This document shows, in pieces, positions 21,826-32,043 of a DNA stretch of 64,000 nt. Origin of the DNA: Fistulifera solaris (Eukaryota > Bacillariophyta > Bacillariophyceae > Naviculales > Stauroneidaceae); assembly GCA_030295235.1 (NCBI GenBank), contig AP026124.1, forward strand, positions 744,001 to 808,000, in the 5' to 3' direction. How positions within the stretch are numbered: the stretch's first letter is position 1; each line of letters begins with the position of its first letter. The position numbers were made by a program, and so were the translations under genes. The notes beneath the pieces are model-generated. The model saw only the letters and a list, made by a program, of their open reading frames with translations, did no database searches and was not told where the DNA came from.

Positions 21826-23974
21826 TTAAAGTGCTTTCAATGTGCCAAACTTTGGTGGTTTCGGTAGTCGGCCGCCACGGATAGAGTTCCTGTTGCGCTT
21901 GTCTATCAGTCTTCGCAATCGGAAATCGGACACCTCCTTTGTAATTATTATCTCTCCATCGGCTCCAAGTGGTAGTGATCGACTTCCGTCTGCACTGCAG
22001 ACTTTTCCCCCGAATGCATTTCGATTCCAGTCCGCTGGAATTGCTTTATTTCCTTCCAAATTTCGGCAAGACGAAATAACAACATCAATGAATCGATCAG
22101 ATGGGACGGACTTCTTGAATTCCAACAGAACCGATTTATTTACCATCCCTGCATCCCGACATAAATCGAAGACTCGTTCTGCAAATTTCTGCCTAGTAGG
22201 CAAGGATAAAATCAAAGACTGGCAAGCTTTCAGAAGCGACGCAAAGCTACTGGAGTCTGGTGTAGTAGCGTGGGAGCAGCGGGCGGCTTGAACAGCGTCC
22301 AGTACCTGACCGAGTATCTTCATTCCTTCCGCGTCTGATTGAACGTTCGCAGAGGCGCATACTTCGATGAATTCATTCAGTACAGCGACTTGATCGCGAC
22401 GTGAGTGCGAACAATTTTGCTCATCCATGTTGCGATAAAAGCGATCCAGAATATCCCTTGCTCGATTCAGTTTATCGTCCGTTGTTCTGTTCTTCAAAAG
22501 GCGGAGAACAAGGCGGTAAGTCGCCGCGTTGGGTTTATCAGCAGACGATGATTGCTCCATTTTAAGAAGGAGCTTTTCTGCTTCTTCCCACCGTTGTCCT
22601 TCTATGGTCAAAGCCTCCAGTACGTCATTATAGATTGATGTTGTTGGTCGCACCAGGACGGTTGAACTCTGATTGTGTGCTACATCCATTTCTCCAAGCA
22701 ATTCAAGCACACGATTTACAGCCTGGGTCTGAAACATTCTATCATGCTTTGCATTGAGAGCCTCATGCTTCCACGTTCGAATAGCGGCTTCGTAGCAGAT
22801 TGTGTCTGGGACCAAGAACCATTCACCCATTCGCTTCAATACACGGTCCACCAGTGTTTTCCCTAGATCCGTGAGCTCAGGTCTCCGGGCAGCAGTTACA
22901 AGAATAGATCGATAGCAGTTGCTATCAAACTGTACAAAAGTTGTTCCTCTGTCTAGTGCATGATCCAGTAGATTCGTGACGGACATGGCTTTTTCTGGAG
23001 CATGCTGGTCTCTGAAGAACACCCAACAAGAGTGAGACTTTGCGCCCATTTAAATAAATGAAGTCAATTAATACTTACTTGGCACGAGTCCACGAGTCGA
23101 GCACTATACGATACTCATCAATCGATGGCTCCATGTCGCGATTCCCCTCATCCAACAATCGCAGCATCCGCCGCAAAAACCCCGTCGCCGTAAAGGCGCC
23201 TCGTCGTTCCCCACTCCAAGCCCAAGCGCGTATCATGAGACGGTACGACTCAGCATTCGGATTCACAATATTATTGAAAATACTTTGCGCCCGCGTTCCT
23301 CTCCAGTGCTCGTGACTATAAGCCCATATTCGCAGTAAAGCATTGGATGATTCGGTCGATGGGGGCAGCTGCTGGCACAGAAATTGAGCACGCTGAGGAA
23401 TACCCCGTAGCTCTTTCCGCAAAAACGAACGACGGTGTCCCGCTTGTGTGGTGGAGGCCCAGAGTGCTAGTATTTGATTCGCACGCGCAACAGCTGCCGG
23501 ATTGTTCTGTTCTTCGGACGATTGACCGAAGCGCCGAGGAGACCACTGGGGATACAATCGATCCAGTACCGAGTGTGCGCGATGAGCAGAATCAATCATT
23601 GCCGACAGCTTTGAGTCGTTATTTGTTTCGTCTTCGTAATATGAAGCAGATAAATCAGCGTGATATCGTATCCATGCATCGAGTAAATCGGGGGCGATAA
23701 ATTGTTGCTCCTCGAGAGACAGTGCTTTCCAGCGTTCATGTTCCTGGATCGGTGAAGATCTACTGTTTATAGTCCTCTTAAGATCATTCTTCAGCGGTGA
23801 TTGGAAATCGTCATTGGTGGCGAATGAACGCTTGATTGCAGTAAAGCAACAAAGTCCTGATCGTTCGACGGACCACTTTTGACTTGTCGTCGACAAAGAA
23901 GTCAAGGAACGAGCCGCATGGCTACATTGTCGCGCTACCTGCGAGCTACTCCGTTGTATAAGATATCGATACAT
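21826..23974 (-). CDS. PPR-like organelle RNA-binding protein
   Basis: Exon 1 (23079-23974) begins MYRYLIQRSSSQVARQCSHA, Arg/Ser-rich and without acidic residues, as in mitochondrial presequences. The intron is 23012-23078 (67 bp, GT-AG) and splicing gives WTRAKDQHAPEKAMSVTNLL. The body is made of helical pairs of the 35-residue pentatricopeptide type: NAESYRLMIRAWAWSGERRG, SIDEYRIVLDSWTRAK, SNCYRSILVTAARRPEL, TSIYNDVLEALTIEGQRWEE, NAATYRLVLRLLKNRTTDD. Such proteins bind organelle transcripts and act in processing, stability or translation. The repeats are degenerate, so no RNA code can be read. The total is about 693 residues. The upstream part of the open frame (to 24316) lacks homology-like features and is not included. 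Confidence 0.8.
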
Positions 23975-24372
23975 AATTTTTAAAAGGAAAACAAAGATTG
24001 TGCGGTGTTCTAAAGGACAAATGGCATTGAAAGTATACCAGGGCAATTTGTTATCACACCTCTTTCTTTGATGCATGTTCGGCATAAAATCGTCCGACGA
24101 CCGACGGCCAGGAGCGATTGCGGAATGAAGATACTTGTACTTGTAGACTTGTAGATGATACGCGATACCTGGTAAGAAGCGAAGGGCGAAGGTAGGCAGC
24201 GCAGCAGGACGAAGTATTTGCCGTTCGTCCTTCACCCGTTTCTCAACATCATTCGCCATCCGTTTGCTAATTTCACAGAAAATATTTTCATTCTTTCCAG
24301 TTATTATTGTTGGCATTGACGTTCAGGGCAACAATATCAGTACAATCCTACCACTTTGATCCGCCATTGAAC
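23975..24372. promoter_or_regulatory. Divergent spacer between the PPR-like and YTM1 genes
   Basis: Both flanking genes point outward, so their promoters lie here. A frame remains open through it on the minus strand but shows no conserved sequence. A short TACTTGTACTTGTAGACTTGTAG repeat lies at 24131-24153. Confidence 0.35.
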
Positions 24373-25759
24373 ATGTCCGACTACTCTTCTTCGTCCGATA
24401 GTGACGATGGCGAAAAAAGTTCGTATTTCGCTCAAACTTTCAGCGAGTTGCAACCAGCACGACTTGGAAGTATCGTCGGAACCAGTCGCCGTTCCGGTCG
24501 ATGTGACACGCAGAGGACTTTCTGCCATCATCAATCATTTGCTGGATCGGAAACAAGCGGAGCCGAAAGAAGAAGACGAAGACGATGACAGTAGTAAATT
24601 GCCTTCCTTGAATTTTGATTTCATTTTGGGGTCGAGCAATAAATTGTTGCGAACTTCGGTGGGAAGAGAAGCCCGTCGTCAGGGGCACAATTTCGAACAA
24701 GCCATTACTATTACGTACTTTCCTTCACAACCGGCACCCGAAGATCAAGGAGAAAGTGAACCGATGCCGGATTGGATTGGGGCCTTGTCGGCGGTATCCG
24801 GAATGGTCTTTGCGGGATGTTATGACGGTTCTTTGCAAGTTCTGCATGAAGAAACGATGGAGCCTTTAGTGCCGCGCGTCTTTTCTCATACAGGAGCCAT
24901 CAAATGTATTTCATCTGTAGCACGCGATGATGATTCGTATTACGTGGCGACAGGATCTATGGATCATTCCCTCTCGGTGCAACTCTATCAAGACCAAGCA
25001 TTGCAACAAGTGGCGTCGTGTATAGAAGGTCACAATGCGGCAATATCAAGTGCTGATTTCGGCAGCAGTTCTCAGCTAGCAAGTGGAGATTGGGGCGGTG
25101 AACTGTATCTTTGGAATTTAAATCAAGACATCTCAGAACAGGCGACCGTGAAAAAGGCCAAGAAAGACAAAAGCAGTGAAACAGCTAGTCATTTTCGCTC
25201 TTTAACACCCACTGGCTCCATGAAAGCACATTCCTCGCAAATCACTGGTATTGCGTGGAACAGTTCGGATCAAATGATAACAGGTAGCTGGGACCATAGT
25301 ATCAAAGTGTGGAATGTGGAACGCCAAGATTGTTTGCTAACGCTGAACAGTTCCCGCGTGGTCACCTGTTTAGACGCCTCTCGGGTCTCGGCGGCATTAG
25401 CCACGGGACATCCCGATTGCACAGTCCGTCTTTGGGATGTCCGCACGAAATCCGAAACATCGTCCTGGTCCGTGTCCGACAACACCTTCCGTCCCAGTCA
25501 CAAAGCATGGGTCTCCGCGGTGCAGTGGTTCGATGCTTACCAATTGGTGACAACGAGTCATGATGGTATGGTGAAATGGTGGGACATTCGATCGTCTCTT
25601 CCGTTGCATTCGATACGCGCGTTTTCTAAAAACAAGGGCCTCGCACTGTCGACCACATCTTCGGCCATTTACGTGGGTGGGACGGACAATCGAGTGAAAC
25701 GATTACAAATACCGCAAAGTGGTATGGATGTACATGAAAAAGGAATCGCTAAACAATAA
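24373..25759 (+). CDS. WDR12/YTM1, WD40 ribosome biogenesis factor of the PeBoW complex
   Basis: YTM1 works with NOP7 and ERB1 in pre-60S maturation and is removed by the AAA ATPase REA1 through its ubiquitin-like N domain. The N-terminal Ubl/NLE domain reads KVRISLKLSASC...VTRRGLSAIINHLLDRKQ, matching the family's GLSxIxNHLL. About seven WD40 blades follow, for example SHTGAIKCISSVARDDDSYY, MITGSWDHSIKVWN, ATGHPDCTVRLWDVRTKSE and LVTTSHDGMVKWWDIRSSLP. The start is ambiguous. ATG 24373 (MSDYSSSSDSDDGE) joins the Ubl frame only if the A6 run at 24413-24418 is really A5; otherwise ATG 24407 (MAKKVRISLKL) begins directly in frame. Confidence 0.88.
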
Positions 25760-25820
25760 AAAATCCTCCTTTTCGAATAAGTGTTCAAACGTAAGACTAC
25801 TCTATAAGGGCCGGATGAAT

Positions 25821-26874
25821 TTAGCATCTATTTGTTGTATCGGAGGTTGGGACGCAATGGGAAAGGGTTAACATCGATGCTGGACTATCCTCATGCGCTG
25901 AACAATTTCGTTTTCGATTTTGAAGTTGTTGATGCGTAAGAGGAACACTAAAAAGAACCAAGTTGCGTGCAGTGGCAGTCTCGTGGAAAGCGAGCTGTGC
26001 TTTCTGTGCATGGGGGTACTTCTGTGTCAAATACAACAGCAATCCGGAATAGTCGCGTACGCGCTTACCGTCTAGCAACATCCGGTGTGGAAACTGCGCC
26101 GGAAACACGCAACAGGGAACGACGCAAAATGGAATATTCAGCACTTCTGCTAATTCGAAGCAAAAATCTGTTGCCTGGTCGGGATGGAAGGCCACAATCA
26201 ATTTACATTTCTGGATAAGATCCCATGCTTTTTTCGGATCTGTTACACTGATATTCTGTGGAGCTTGCGGAAGGTCCGTATTGTTGTTTGTGATTGCCGT
26301 AGCTCGAGCCCAGTATAATACCCACTCAACTTGTTTTCCCTGTTGAGCAGCCTGTACGGCTTGGACGAGGTTTTCATCGACCCAGATGGGAAAATGCTGG
26401 GGAGTCTGAAACTCATCGGTGGGCAATGCCGGCAACAACGTCGCCAATGGCTGGTGAGTCGGCTTATTTCGAATCGCTCGTAAAGCCGCTTCGTCCGGAT
26501 ACTTTCTCAAATAGTCAATGGACCGGAGAATATGTTGATGTTGTGTAGGCCGAGGATCGACGACAATGGAACGATACCCATCTGCATTCGACAGCAGCCA
26601 CGAGAGATCACCTTTTCCGCCGGCAATGTCCAATATAACGTCGCCCTGTGATAGATAATCGCCTCCGTATGTTTCTGCGAGAAAATCACGAAACACATAG
26701 ACTCGATTCTTGCGAGAGCAAGCGCGTATACTTGGGAGTGTCGTTGTTGTCATTACAAGAAAAGATTCTTCTCGCCCCTTGCAACATTTCTTCTTGTGTC
26801 TCCAAACGAGGTACTAGAGTTTCTCTTTTAACCTTTCGTATCAATTGTTCGAGTCGGTTATCTTTCACATTCAT
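25821..26874 (-). CDS. SAM-dependent methyltransferase-like protein, substrate unknown
   Basis: The class I methyltransferase motif I is DVILDIAGGKGDLSWLL (DxAGGKGDLS binds SAM), followed by an acidic motif II (SIVVDPRPTQ). Later KLIVAFHPDQATDFCFELAE and IPFCVVPCCVFPAQFPHR form a distinctive cysteine-containing segment seen in uncharacterised eukaryotic methyltransferases. An ATG at 26753 starts MTTTTLPSIRAC, but a better start is ATG 26874 (MNVKDNRLEQLIRKVKRETL), whose helical leader runs to LLSQ and joins KNRVYVFRDFLAETYGG if one more base is present at the TT at 26710-26711. About 350 residues in that model. Fold confident; target (RNA, protein or small molecule) not known. Confidence 0.7.
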
Positions 26875-27386
26875 CGTTCACCATCAATTGTAACACCAAA
26901 CATCTCATTCAACCAATACAACCGATGCAATGTTGTAAACGTCGAATGCGAGAAAAAATCCTGTGCTACTACCAGTAGTACCAGGCCCTTGCATTTTTGG
27001 CCGAATGACTACGTAGTAGCAAAACACAACACCTTGAAAGTTCAAGATAACGGACTTCTACTAATTTTTAAAGTAGGTTTAACTCGGATCTAAGCAGAAA
27101 ATGTAGTAGGAATTGCACAACGGTACTCGATGGTTGTCGAAAGTTGCAGAGGATGCACGGACAGAGTGGACCCTCAGTCAGACTCGTGATTCAGAGAGTA
27201 AACAGAGTAACACTGACATACAATGTGCTATCAACTTACACGGGACACGCTGAAAAGAAGTGGATGGTTGATTATTATTTCTCGCATCGATCGACAGCCG
27301 CAGAACTACAAGGTATAACGTTTATGTAATACCTGGTACAGTTCCTTGAAACAAACAAAGCAATTGAACTTGAACCGACATAAAAG
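26875..27386. promoter_or_regulatory. Divergent spacer upstream of the methyltransferase and U1-70K genes
   Basis: This 512-bp spacer holds both promoters. It contains a CTACTACCAGTAGTACCAGG microrepeat at about 26970 and a copy (27155-27200, minus orientation) of the dispersed motif combining TCTGTCCGTG and GACTCGTGATTC also found at 18.2 and 20.0 kb. Otherwise nothing recognised. Confidence 0.4.
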
Positions 27387-28388
27387 ATGAGGAAATCTAC
27401 ACCCGCCGGGCAAATGACGCGCGGCGCCAATTCCGGCCCCGCCATTATGTTAATGCCGCCGCACATCCGCTCCACGTTCATGCCGAATCCTCCGTTGAAA
27501 CCTATTCCTCCTCTTACCAAACGACGGAAGCAAGAATGGCAGGGAATGACCGCTTATTTGAAGCATTTTGAAACGACTCCTCCACCGGAACGGATCGTTC
27601 AACCGACACCCAAATCTTTGCGAGAAGAACGACGAAAGAAACAAAAGGAACAAGTCGAAAATGAACTGGCGCCAAAAATTGAAGATTATCGCAAACAGCA
27701 AAAGGCCAGTGGTGGAGAATTTCAAGGAATGAACTGCTATAATACACTGTTCGTGGGCAGGTTGGCGTACGAAGTCACCGAACGAAAGTTGTTACGCGAA
27801 ATGGAAACATTTGGGCCGGTCAAGGACATTAAAATTGTCAAGGACCAAGAGGGCAAGTCGCGAGGGTATGCGTTCGTCGAATACGAACACGAAGAAGATA
27901 TGAAACGAGCGTATCGAGCAGCGGATGCCATGCGGATTGAGGGGCGTGAAATTGTCGCCGATGTCGAACGAGGACACACGGTACCCTCGTGGCTTCCGCG
28001 TCGCCTGGGAGGTGGTTTGGGAGGCACCCGATTGGGTGGGAAAGATGTTAATGTTACGTTTCCGGGTCGATTTGATCCGGCGCGACCAGAAGCTTCGCAA
28101 CCGGTGGCGCCCATGGGAGGAATGGGACGTGGTGGAGGCGGCCCTCCACCACCACCCCATTTGGGATACGGCGGTGGTCCTCCTGGTCCCGGTCGTGGAC
28201 GGGGCTTTCGTGACGGTCCTCCGCCGCCCCCTCGATTTGGAATGGGACGTGGTGGACCTCCTCCTCCGGACAGATACGGAGGACCTCCTCCCGATCGTTA
28301 CGGCGGTCCTCCAAACGATCGCAAACGCCCACGCGATTTCCCCGATCGAGATGGCGGTCGATTCGATCGCCGTGATAGGCGTTATTAA
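27387..28388 (+). CDS. SNRNP70: U1 small nuclear ribonucleoprotein 70 kDa (U1-70K)
   Basis: Binds stem-loop I of U1 snRNA and helps define 5' splice sites. A single-exon gene of 333 residues from ATG 27387. The N-terminal U1-70K signature (FMPNPPLKPIPPLTKRRKQE) is followed by a basic helix, then one RRM: RNP2 NTLFVGRLAYEVTE, RNP1 KSRGYAFVEYEHEEDMKRAY, ending with the family hallmark VERGHTVPSWLPRRLGGGLG. The C terminus is Gly/Pro/Arg-rich (GRGRGFRDGPPPPPRFG repeats) rather than the RS/RE-rich tail of animals, and finishes with RD/DR dipeptides. It ends 37 bp from the convergent ferredoxin-like gene. Confidence 0.95.
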   Translation: MRKSTPAGQMTRGANSGPAIMLMPPHIRSTFMPNPPLKPIPPLTKRRKQEWQGMTAYLKHFETTPPPERIVQPTPKSLREERRKKQKEQVENELAPKIEDYRKQQKASGGEFQGMNCYNTLFVGRLAYEVTERKLLREMETFGPVKDIKIVKDQEGKSRGYAFVEYEHEEDMKRAYRAADAMRIEGREIVADVERGHTVPSWLPRRLGGGLGGTRLGGKDVNVTFPGRFDPARPEASQPVAPMGGMGRGGGGPPPPPHLGYGGGPPGPGRGRGFRDGPPPPPRFGMGRGGPPPPDRYGGPPPDRYGGPPNDRKRPRDFPDRDGGRFDRRDRRY

Positions 28389-28425
28389 GAAGCAACTTAG
28401 TAATTATTATCATTGTTACAATCTG

Positions 28426-28959
28426 CTATACGTACGAATTGGAGTCTGCTATGTTTTCCTTTTGTTCTTCGTCAGCCATGATCTGAATCGCGTTTTCGAC
28501 GGCTCGCCACACACGATCGACATCGTCTTCATAGAGAATTCTTTGAAAAACTCGTTGTGAGAATTCAGAAGCAGTCATGCCTTCTAAACTCACAGGGCCT
28601 ACAAAATCGTCGTGTTCAATCCCGACACACGGAGCTTGTTGACATGCGCCAAGACACGGAGATTCTTCAATTCGTATAGTAGAATATCGGTCTTGTATGC
28701 GCGAATAAAAAGCTACAAATGTAGCGTATGGATCCATATTCAAAGCTTTTCGTTTCGCTGCACACGACGTGGAACAACAGGTCAATATTTTGAATTTCTC
28801 CGCCGCATTTGATTGTGAGTTATTAGTTTGAGGGTTCGTCGAGTTGTCGTGAGCCATGAAAAGTGTGTGCCTCATTCGACATTCTGTCAAGGAAGGACCA
28901 AAGGCCAGCGCCGCTGATGTCAAGGACAGCACGCTAGAAACAAATAAGCCGAAATTCAT
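28426..28959 (-). CDS. Plastid-targeted thioredoxin-like [2Fe-2S] ferredoxin
   Basis: The ATG at 28959 gives MNFGLFVSSVLSLTSAALAF followed by GPS: a signal peptide with an ASAFAP-like cleavage site (A-F), so import into the complex plastid is predicted. The mature domain has the four-cysteine pattern of thioredoxin-like 2Fe-2S ferredoxins (NuoE type): ILTCCSTSCAAKRKAL, then ESPCLGACQQAPCVGIEHDD. A Gly-Pro-Val and an amphipathic C-terminal helix follow. About 177 residues. In-frame Met codons also occur further upstream, but only the chosen start puts the signal peptide at the N terminus. Role in electron transfer is inferred; the partner is not known. Confidence 0.8.
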   Translation of the reverse strand: MNFGLFVSSVLSLTSAALAFGPSLTECRMRHTLFMAHDNSTNPQTNNSQSNAAEKFKILTCCSTSCAAKRKALNMDPYATFVAFYSRIQDRYSTIRIEESPCLGACQQAPCVGIEHDDFVGPVSLEGMTASEFSQRVFQRILYEDDVDRVWRAVENAIQIMADEEQKENIADSNSYV

Positions 28960-29074
28960 ACAGGGTATGCCATGAATCTCTACTGGTATAAATGGTTTAG
29001 GTAATTTAGGTCGAACCATTATAGCGGCGAGCATTATATTTTCTGGGCATATGGTGAGTGTAAATGACACAAAC

Positions 29075-30745
29075 CCAGATTGTTTGGGAAACTGAAAAAA
29101 TAAAAAACTCACCCAGATTTTCTGGGGACGTTGAAAATACAACTGGTCCAGATTTTCTGGACCAGTGTAAAATTCAACTCCCCCAGACTTTCTACAAAGT
29201 AGGAAACTGAGAATGCAACCAGTCCAGATTTTCTGGGGAGGTTGAAAATACAACTGGTCCAGATTTTCTGGACCGGTGTAAATACCATTCACCCAGATTT
29301 TCTGGGGACGTTGAATATACAATTGGTCCAGATTTTCTGGACCAGTGTTAAATGCCACTTCCCCAGATTTTCTGGGAAACTGAAAATGCAACTAGTCCAG
29401 ATTTTCTGGACCAGTGTTAAATGCCACTCACCCAGATTTTCTGGGGACGTTGAAAATAAAACTGGTCCAGATTTTCTGGACCGGTGTAAAATAACCCTAA
29501 CACAGATTTTCTGGGAAACTGAAAATAAAAATGCTGGTCCAGGTTTTCGTTAAATACCACTCGTCCAGATTTTCTGAGGCCGTTGAAAATACAACTGGTC
29601 CAGATTTTCTGGACCATTGTAAAATACCCCTCACACAGATTTTCTGGATTTTGAAAATGTAAAAGCTGGTCCAGATTTTCTGGACCAGTGTAAAATTCCA
29701 CTCCCCAGACTTTCTGGGAAACTGAAAATAAAACTGGTCTAGATTTTCTGGGGAGGTTGAAAATACAATTGGTCCAGATTTTCTGGACCAGTGTAAAATA
29801 CCACTCCCCCAGATTTTCTGGATGTTGAAAATACAACTGCTCCAGATTTTCTGGATGTTGAAAATACAACTGGTCCAGATTTTCTGGATGTTGAAAATAC
29901 AACTGCTCCAGATTTTCTGGATGTTGAAAATACAACTGGTCCAGATTTTCTGGACCAGTGTAAAATACCACTCCCCAAGTTTTTCTGGAAACGCGACAAT
30001 ACAAAAGGTCCAGATTTTCTGGACCAGTGAAAATACCAGGTACTACGGTACTACTCTCCCAGATTTTCTAAGAAACTGAAAATAAAACTGGTCCAGATTT
30101 TTTGGACCAGTGTAAATAACACACCCCCAGATTTTCTGGGGACGTTGAAAATACAACAGATCCAGATTTTCTAGACCAGTGTAAATAACACACCCAGATT
30201 TTCTGGGGATGTTGAAAAATAGAACTGGTCCAGATTTTCTGGACCAGTGTAAATAACACACGCCCAGATTTTCTGGGAAACTGAAAATAAAAAACTGGTC
30301 CAGATTTTCTGGACCAGTGTTAATACCACTGGCCCAGATTTTCTGGGAAACTAAGTGAAAATACCACTGGCCCAGATTTCCTGGGAACGTGAAAAACAAC
30401 TGGTCCAAATTGTCTGGGCCAGTGAAAATACCACTCCCTAAGTTTTTCTGGGAACGTGAAAATACAACAAAAAATGAACAACAATAATACTAAAATTTTT
30501 ATTTCTAATTTCCTAAAGTCAGAATGTAATTTTGACATTCGACTGAATTTTCCATTTTTCGTTTCATTTTGTCACAAATATTCCATCCGGCACTTCGCTG
30601 AGTAGGCTCTGGTTCAGGCTTTAGTGCTAGTAGTGCTCCAGATTTTCTGGAGATGTTTAGTTACCACACGCCCAGATGGACACAGGAAAACACTCACCCA
30701 TATTTTCTGGGAATGTGAAAACTCCTGGTGACGTGAAAACGCTTG
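29075..30745. repeat. Minisatellite of about 40 hairpin units (CCAGATTTTCTGG array)
   Basis: Every 33-38 bases there is a hairpin core CCAGA-TTT-TCTGG. Two flavours largely alternate: an extended one, TGGTCCAGATTTTCTGGACC followed by A, with 9-bp arms, and CCCCAGATTTTCTGGGG. Linkers are conserved too (GTGTAAAATACCACTC and ACGTTGAAAATACAACT). The dense part is 29075-30470, with decayed units at 30636-30660 and 30695-30712. From 29809 to 29960 the array collapses to a regular 33-bp unit. The minus strand stays open for up to 195 codons through it, but that is an effect of repeat periodicity. It fills the divergent interval between the ferredoxin-like gene and the amidohydrolase. Confidence 0.92.
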
Positions 30746-30915
30746 GACATCGCCCATCGTAAACAAGGGGAAATTTTTTGCCTGTCGATGAGCGGCAGCA
30801 ATTTTTTTACTTTATGAATGCCACGATCATTGACAGCGCAAGCACCTCGAAACATAGCACAGTCTCTCCAACTTCTTGATTCGTGTCTGTATCGGGTGGC
30901 GTTGGCAAAAGGCGC
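30746..30915. promoter_or_regulatory. Short unique stretch before the amidohydrolase
   Basis: About 170 bp of non-repetitive DNA between the last decayed hairpin unit and the ATG at 30916; the only unique sequence available as proximal promoter. No known motif stands out. Confidence 0.35.
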
Positions 30916-31878
30916 ATGAAAATCGGCCCGTTTCTTTTCACGCGAAGTGCCATTTTCGCCGCCATTTCCTCTTCTTCGTTAACGACTGTTATGGCACTCT
31001 CTGTAATCGGAACGAACCGTATCAAAGTTATTGATTCTCACTTGCATGTATGGGCTAGTCCTGAAGAGGCCGCTGTAAAGTTCCCCTACGTTCAAGATCC
31101 TCCGGATTCTTTGAAAGATCGAGCATCGGCGTCATGTCTTATACGAGAAATGGAGGCGGCCGGAGTCGATGGGGCACTCATTGTTCAGCCCATCAATCAT
31201 AAATTTGATCATTCGTACGTAATCAACGCAATACAGACGTATCCGGATCGGTTCAAAGGAATGATGTTGTTTGATCCGAGTACGGGTGAAACAGACGCCA
31301 TGGCGCAACTCCGGGACTTGAAGGAAAAAGGCTTTGTAGGTGTGCGATTTAACCCATACCTCTGGCCGAAATTAGATGAAAATAAGTGGTCACCCATGTC
31401 CCAAGGTGTGGGACTGGCATTTTACAAAAGATGCGGGGAACTAAAGATGCCGGTAGGAATTATGTGTTTTCAAGGTTTACATCGTCATTACGACGATATC
31501 CTTGCCTTACTGGCAGCCTCACCTGAGACCACACTCATCCTGGACCATTTTGGCTTTACGACCCTCGATAGTGATGCTACGTTTGATCAGCTGCTGAGCC
31601 TAGCACAATATCCAAACGTATATGTGAAGATATCTGCATTGTTCCGCTTGAACGACAATCCACCTTTTACAAAAGTAAAAGAAAGACGTTTTATCCCGTT
31701 GTTGAATGCGTTTGGAGCCGATCGTCTCATGTATGGCTCAGACTTTCCTTTTGTTTTAGAGCAGCCCAATGGTTACGGCATGGTGCATCTGGTCTCATCA
31801 TGGATAAAAGAAGAGGACGTGAGACGAGCAATCATGGGAGGAACAGCGGAACGTGTCTTTGGCGTTTGGGAAGCCTAA
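30916..31878 (+). CDS. Amidohydrolase-2 family TIM-barrel metal hydrolase/decarboxylase
   Basis: Starts at ATG 30916 with MKIGPFLFTRSAIFAAISSS, which is Ser-rich with basic residues and may be an organelle presequence; the enzyme proper could also begin at the Met of MALSVIGTNRIKVIDSHLHV. Metal-binding signatures: IDSHLHVW (HxH on strand 1), GVRFNPYLW, a histidine in LILDHFGF, and the terminal aspartate in LMYGSDFPFVLE. This pattern belongs to PF04909, which includes lactone hydrolases, 2-pyrone-4,6-dicarboxylate hydrolases and aminocarboxymuconate-like decarboxylases. Length 320 residues is usual. The substrate cannot be predicted. Confidence 0.85.
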   Translation: MKIGPFLFTRSAIFAAISSSSLTTVMALSVIGTNRIKVIDSHLHVWASPEEAAVKFPYVQDPPDSLKDRASASCLIREMEAAGVDGALIVQPINHKFDHSYVINAIQTYPDRFKGMMLFDPSTGETDAMAQLRDLKEKGFVGVRFNPYLWPKLDENKWSPMSQGVGLAFYKRCGELKMPVGIMCFQGLHRHYDDILALLAASPETTLILDHFGFTTLDSDATFDQLLSLAQYPNVYVKISALFRLNDNPPFTKVKERRFIPLLNAFGADRLMYGSDFPFVLEQPNGYGMVHLVSSWIKEEDVRRAIMGGTAERVFGVWEA

Positions 31879-32043
31879 TTAGCTTTGTTCTCTACTTAGA
31901 AAAGCTTGGAAAAGGAGGCGCTAAATATATTTACTAAAGTTTAACTTACAATGCCGTGATAGGGGCAAACTACCTGGAAGTAACATTGTCAACGTAACGC
32001 CGGTTCGTGTTCGTGCCTGTTCAACGTCTTTTTACAATATTAT

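Noticed and set aside
21826-24316. Start of the PPR-like gene at the far end of the open frame (24316)
   Set aside because: The extra 114 codons lack an obvious ATG start and a targeting signal; ATG 23974 gives a clear mitochondrial presequence.
29417-30538. Open frames of up to 195 codons on the minus strand with repeated ENLDQLYFQ-type peptides
   Set aside because: They follow the hairpin minisatellite: unit lengths near multiples of three keep the frame open. Composition and the lack of any domain argue against a gene.
29075-30745. CRISPR-like array
   Set aside because: The spacing is regular, but the intervening linkers are also repeated, so there are no unique spacers, and the setting is eukaryotic with no cas genes.
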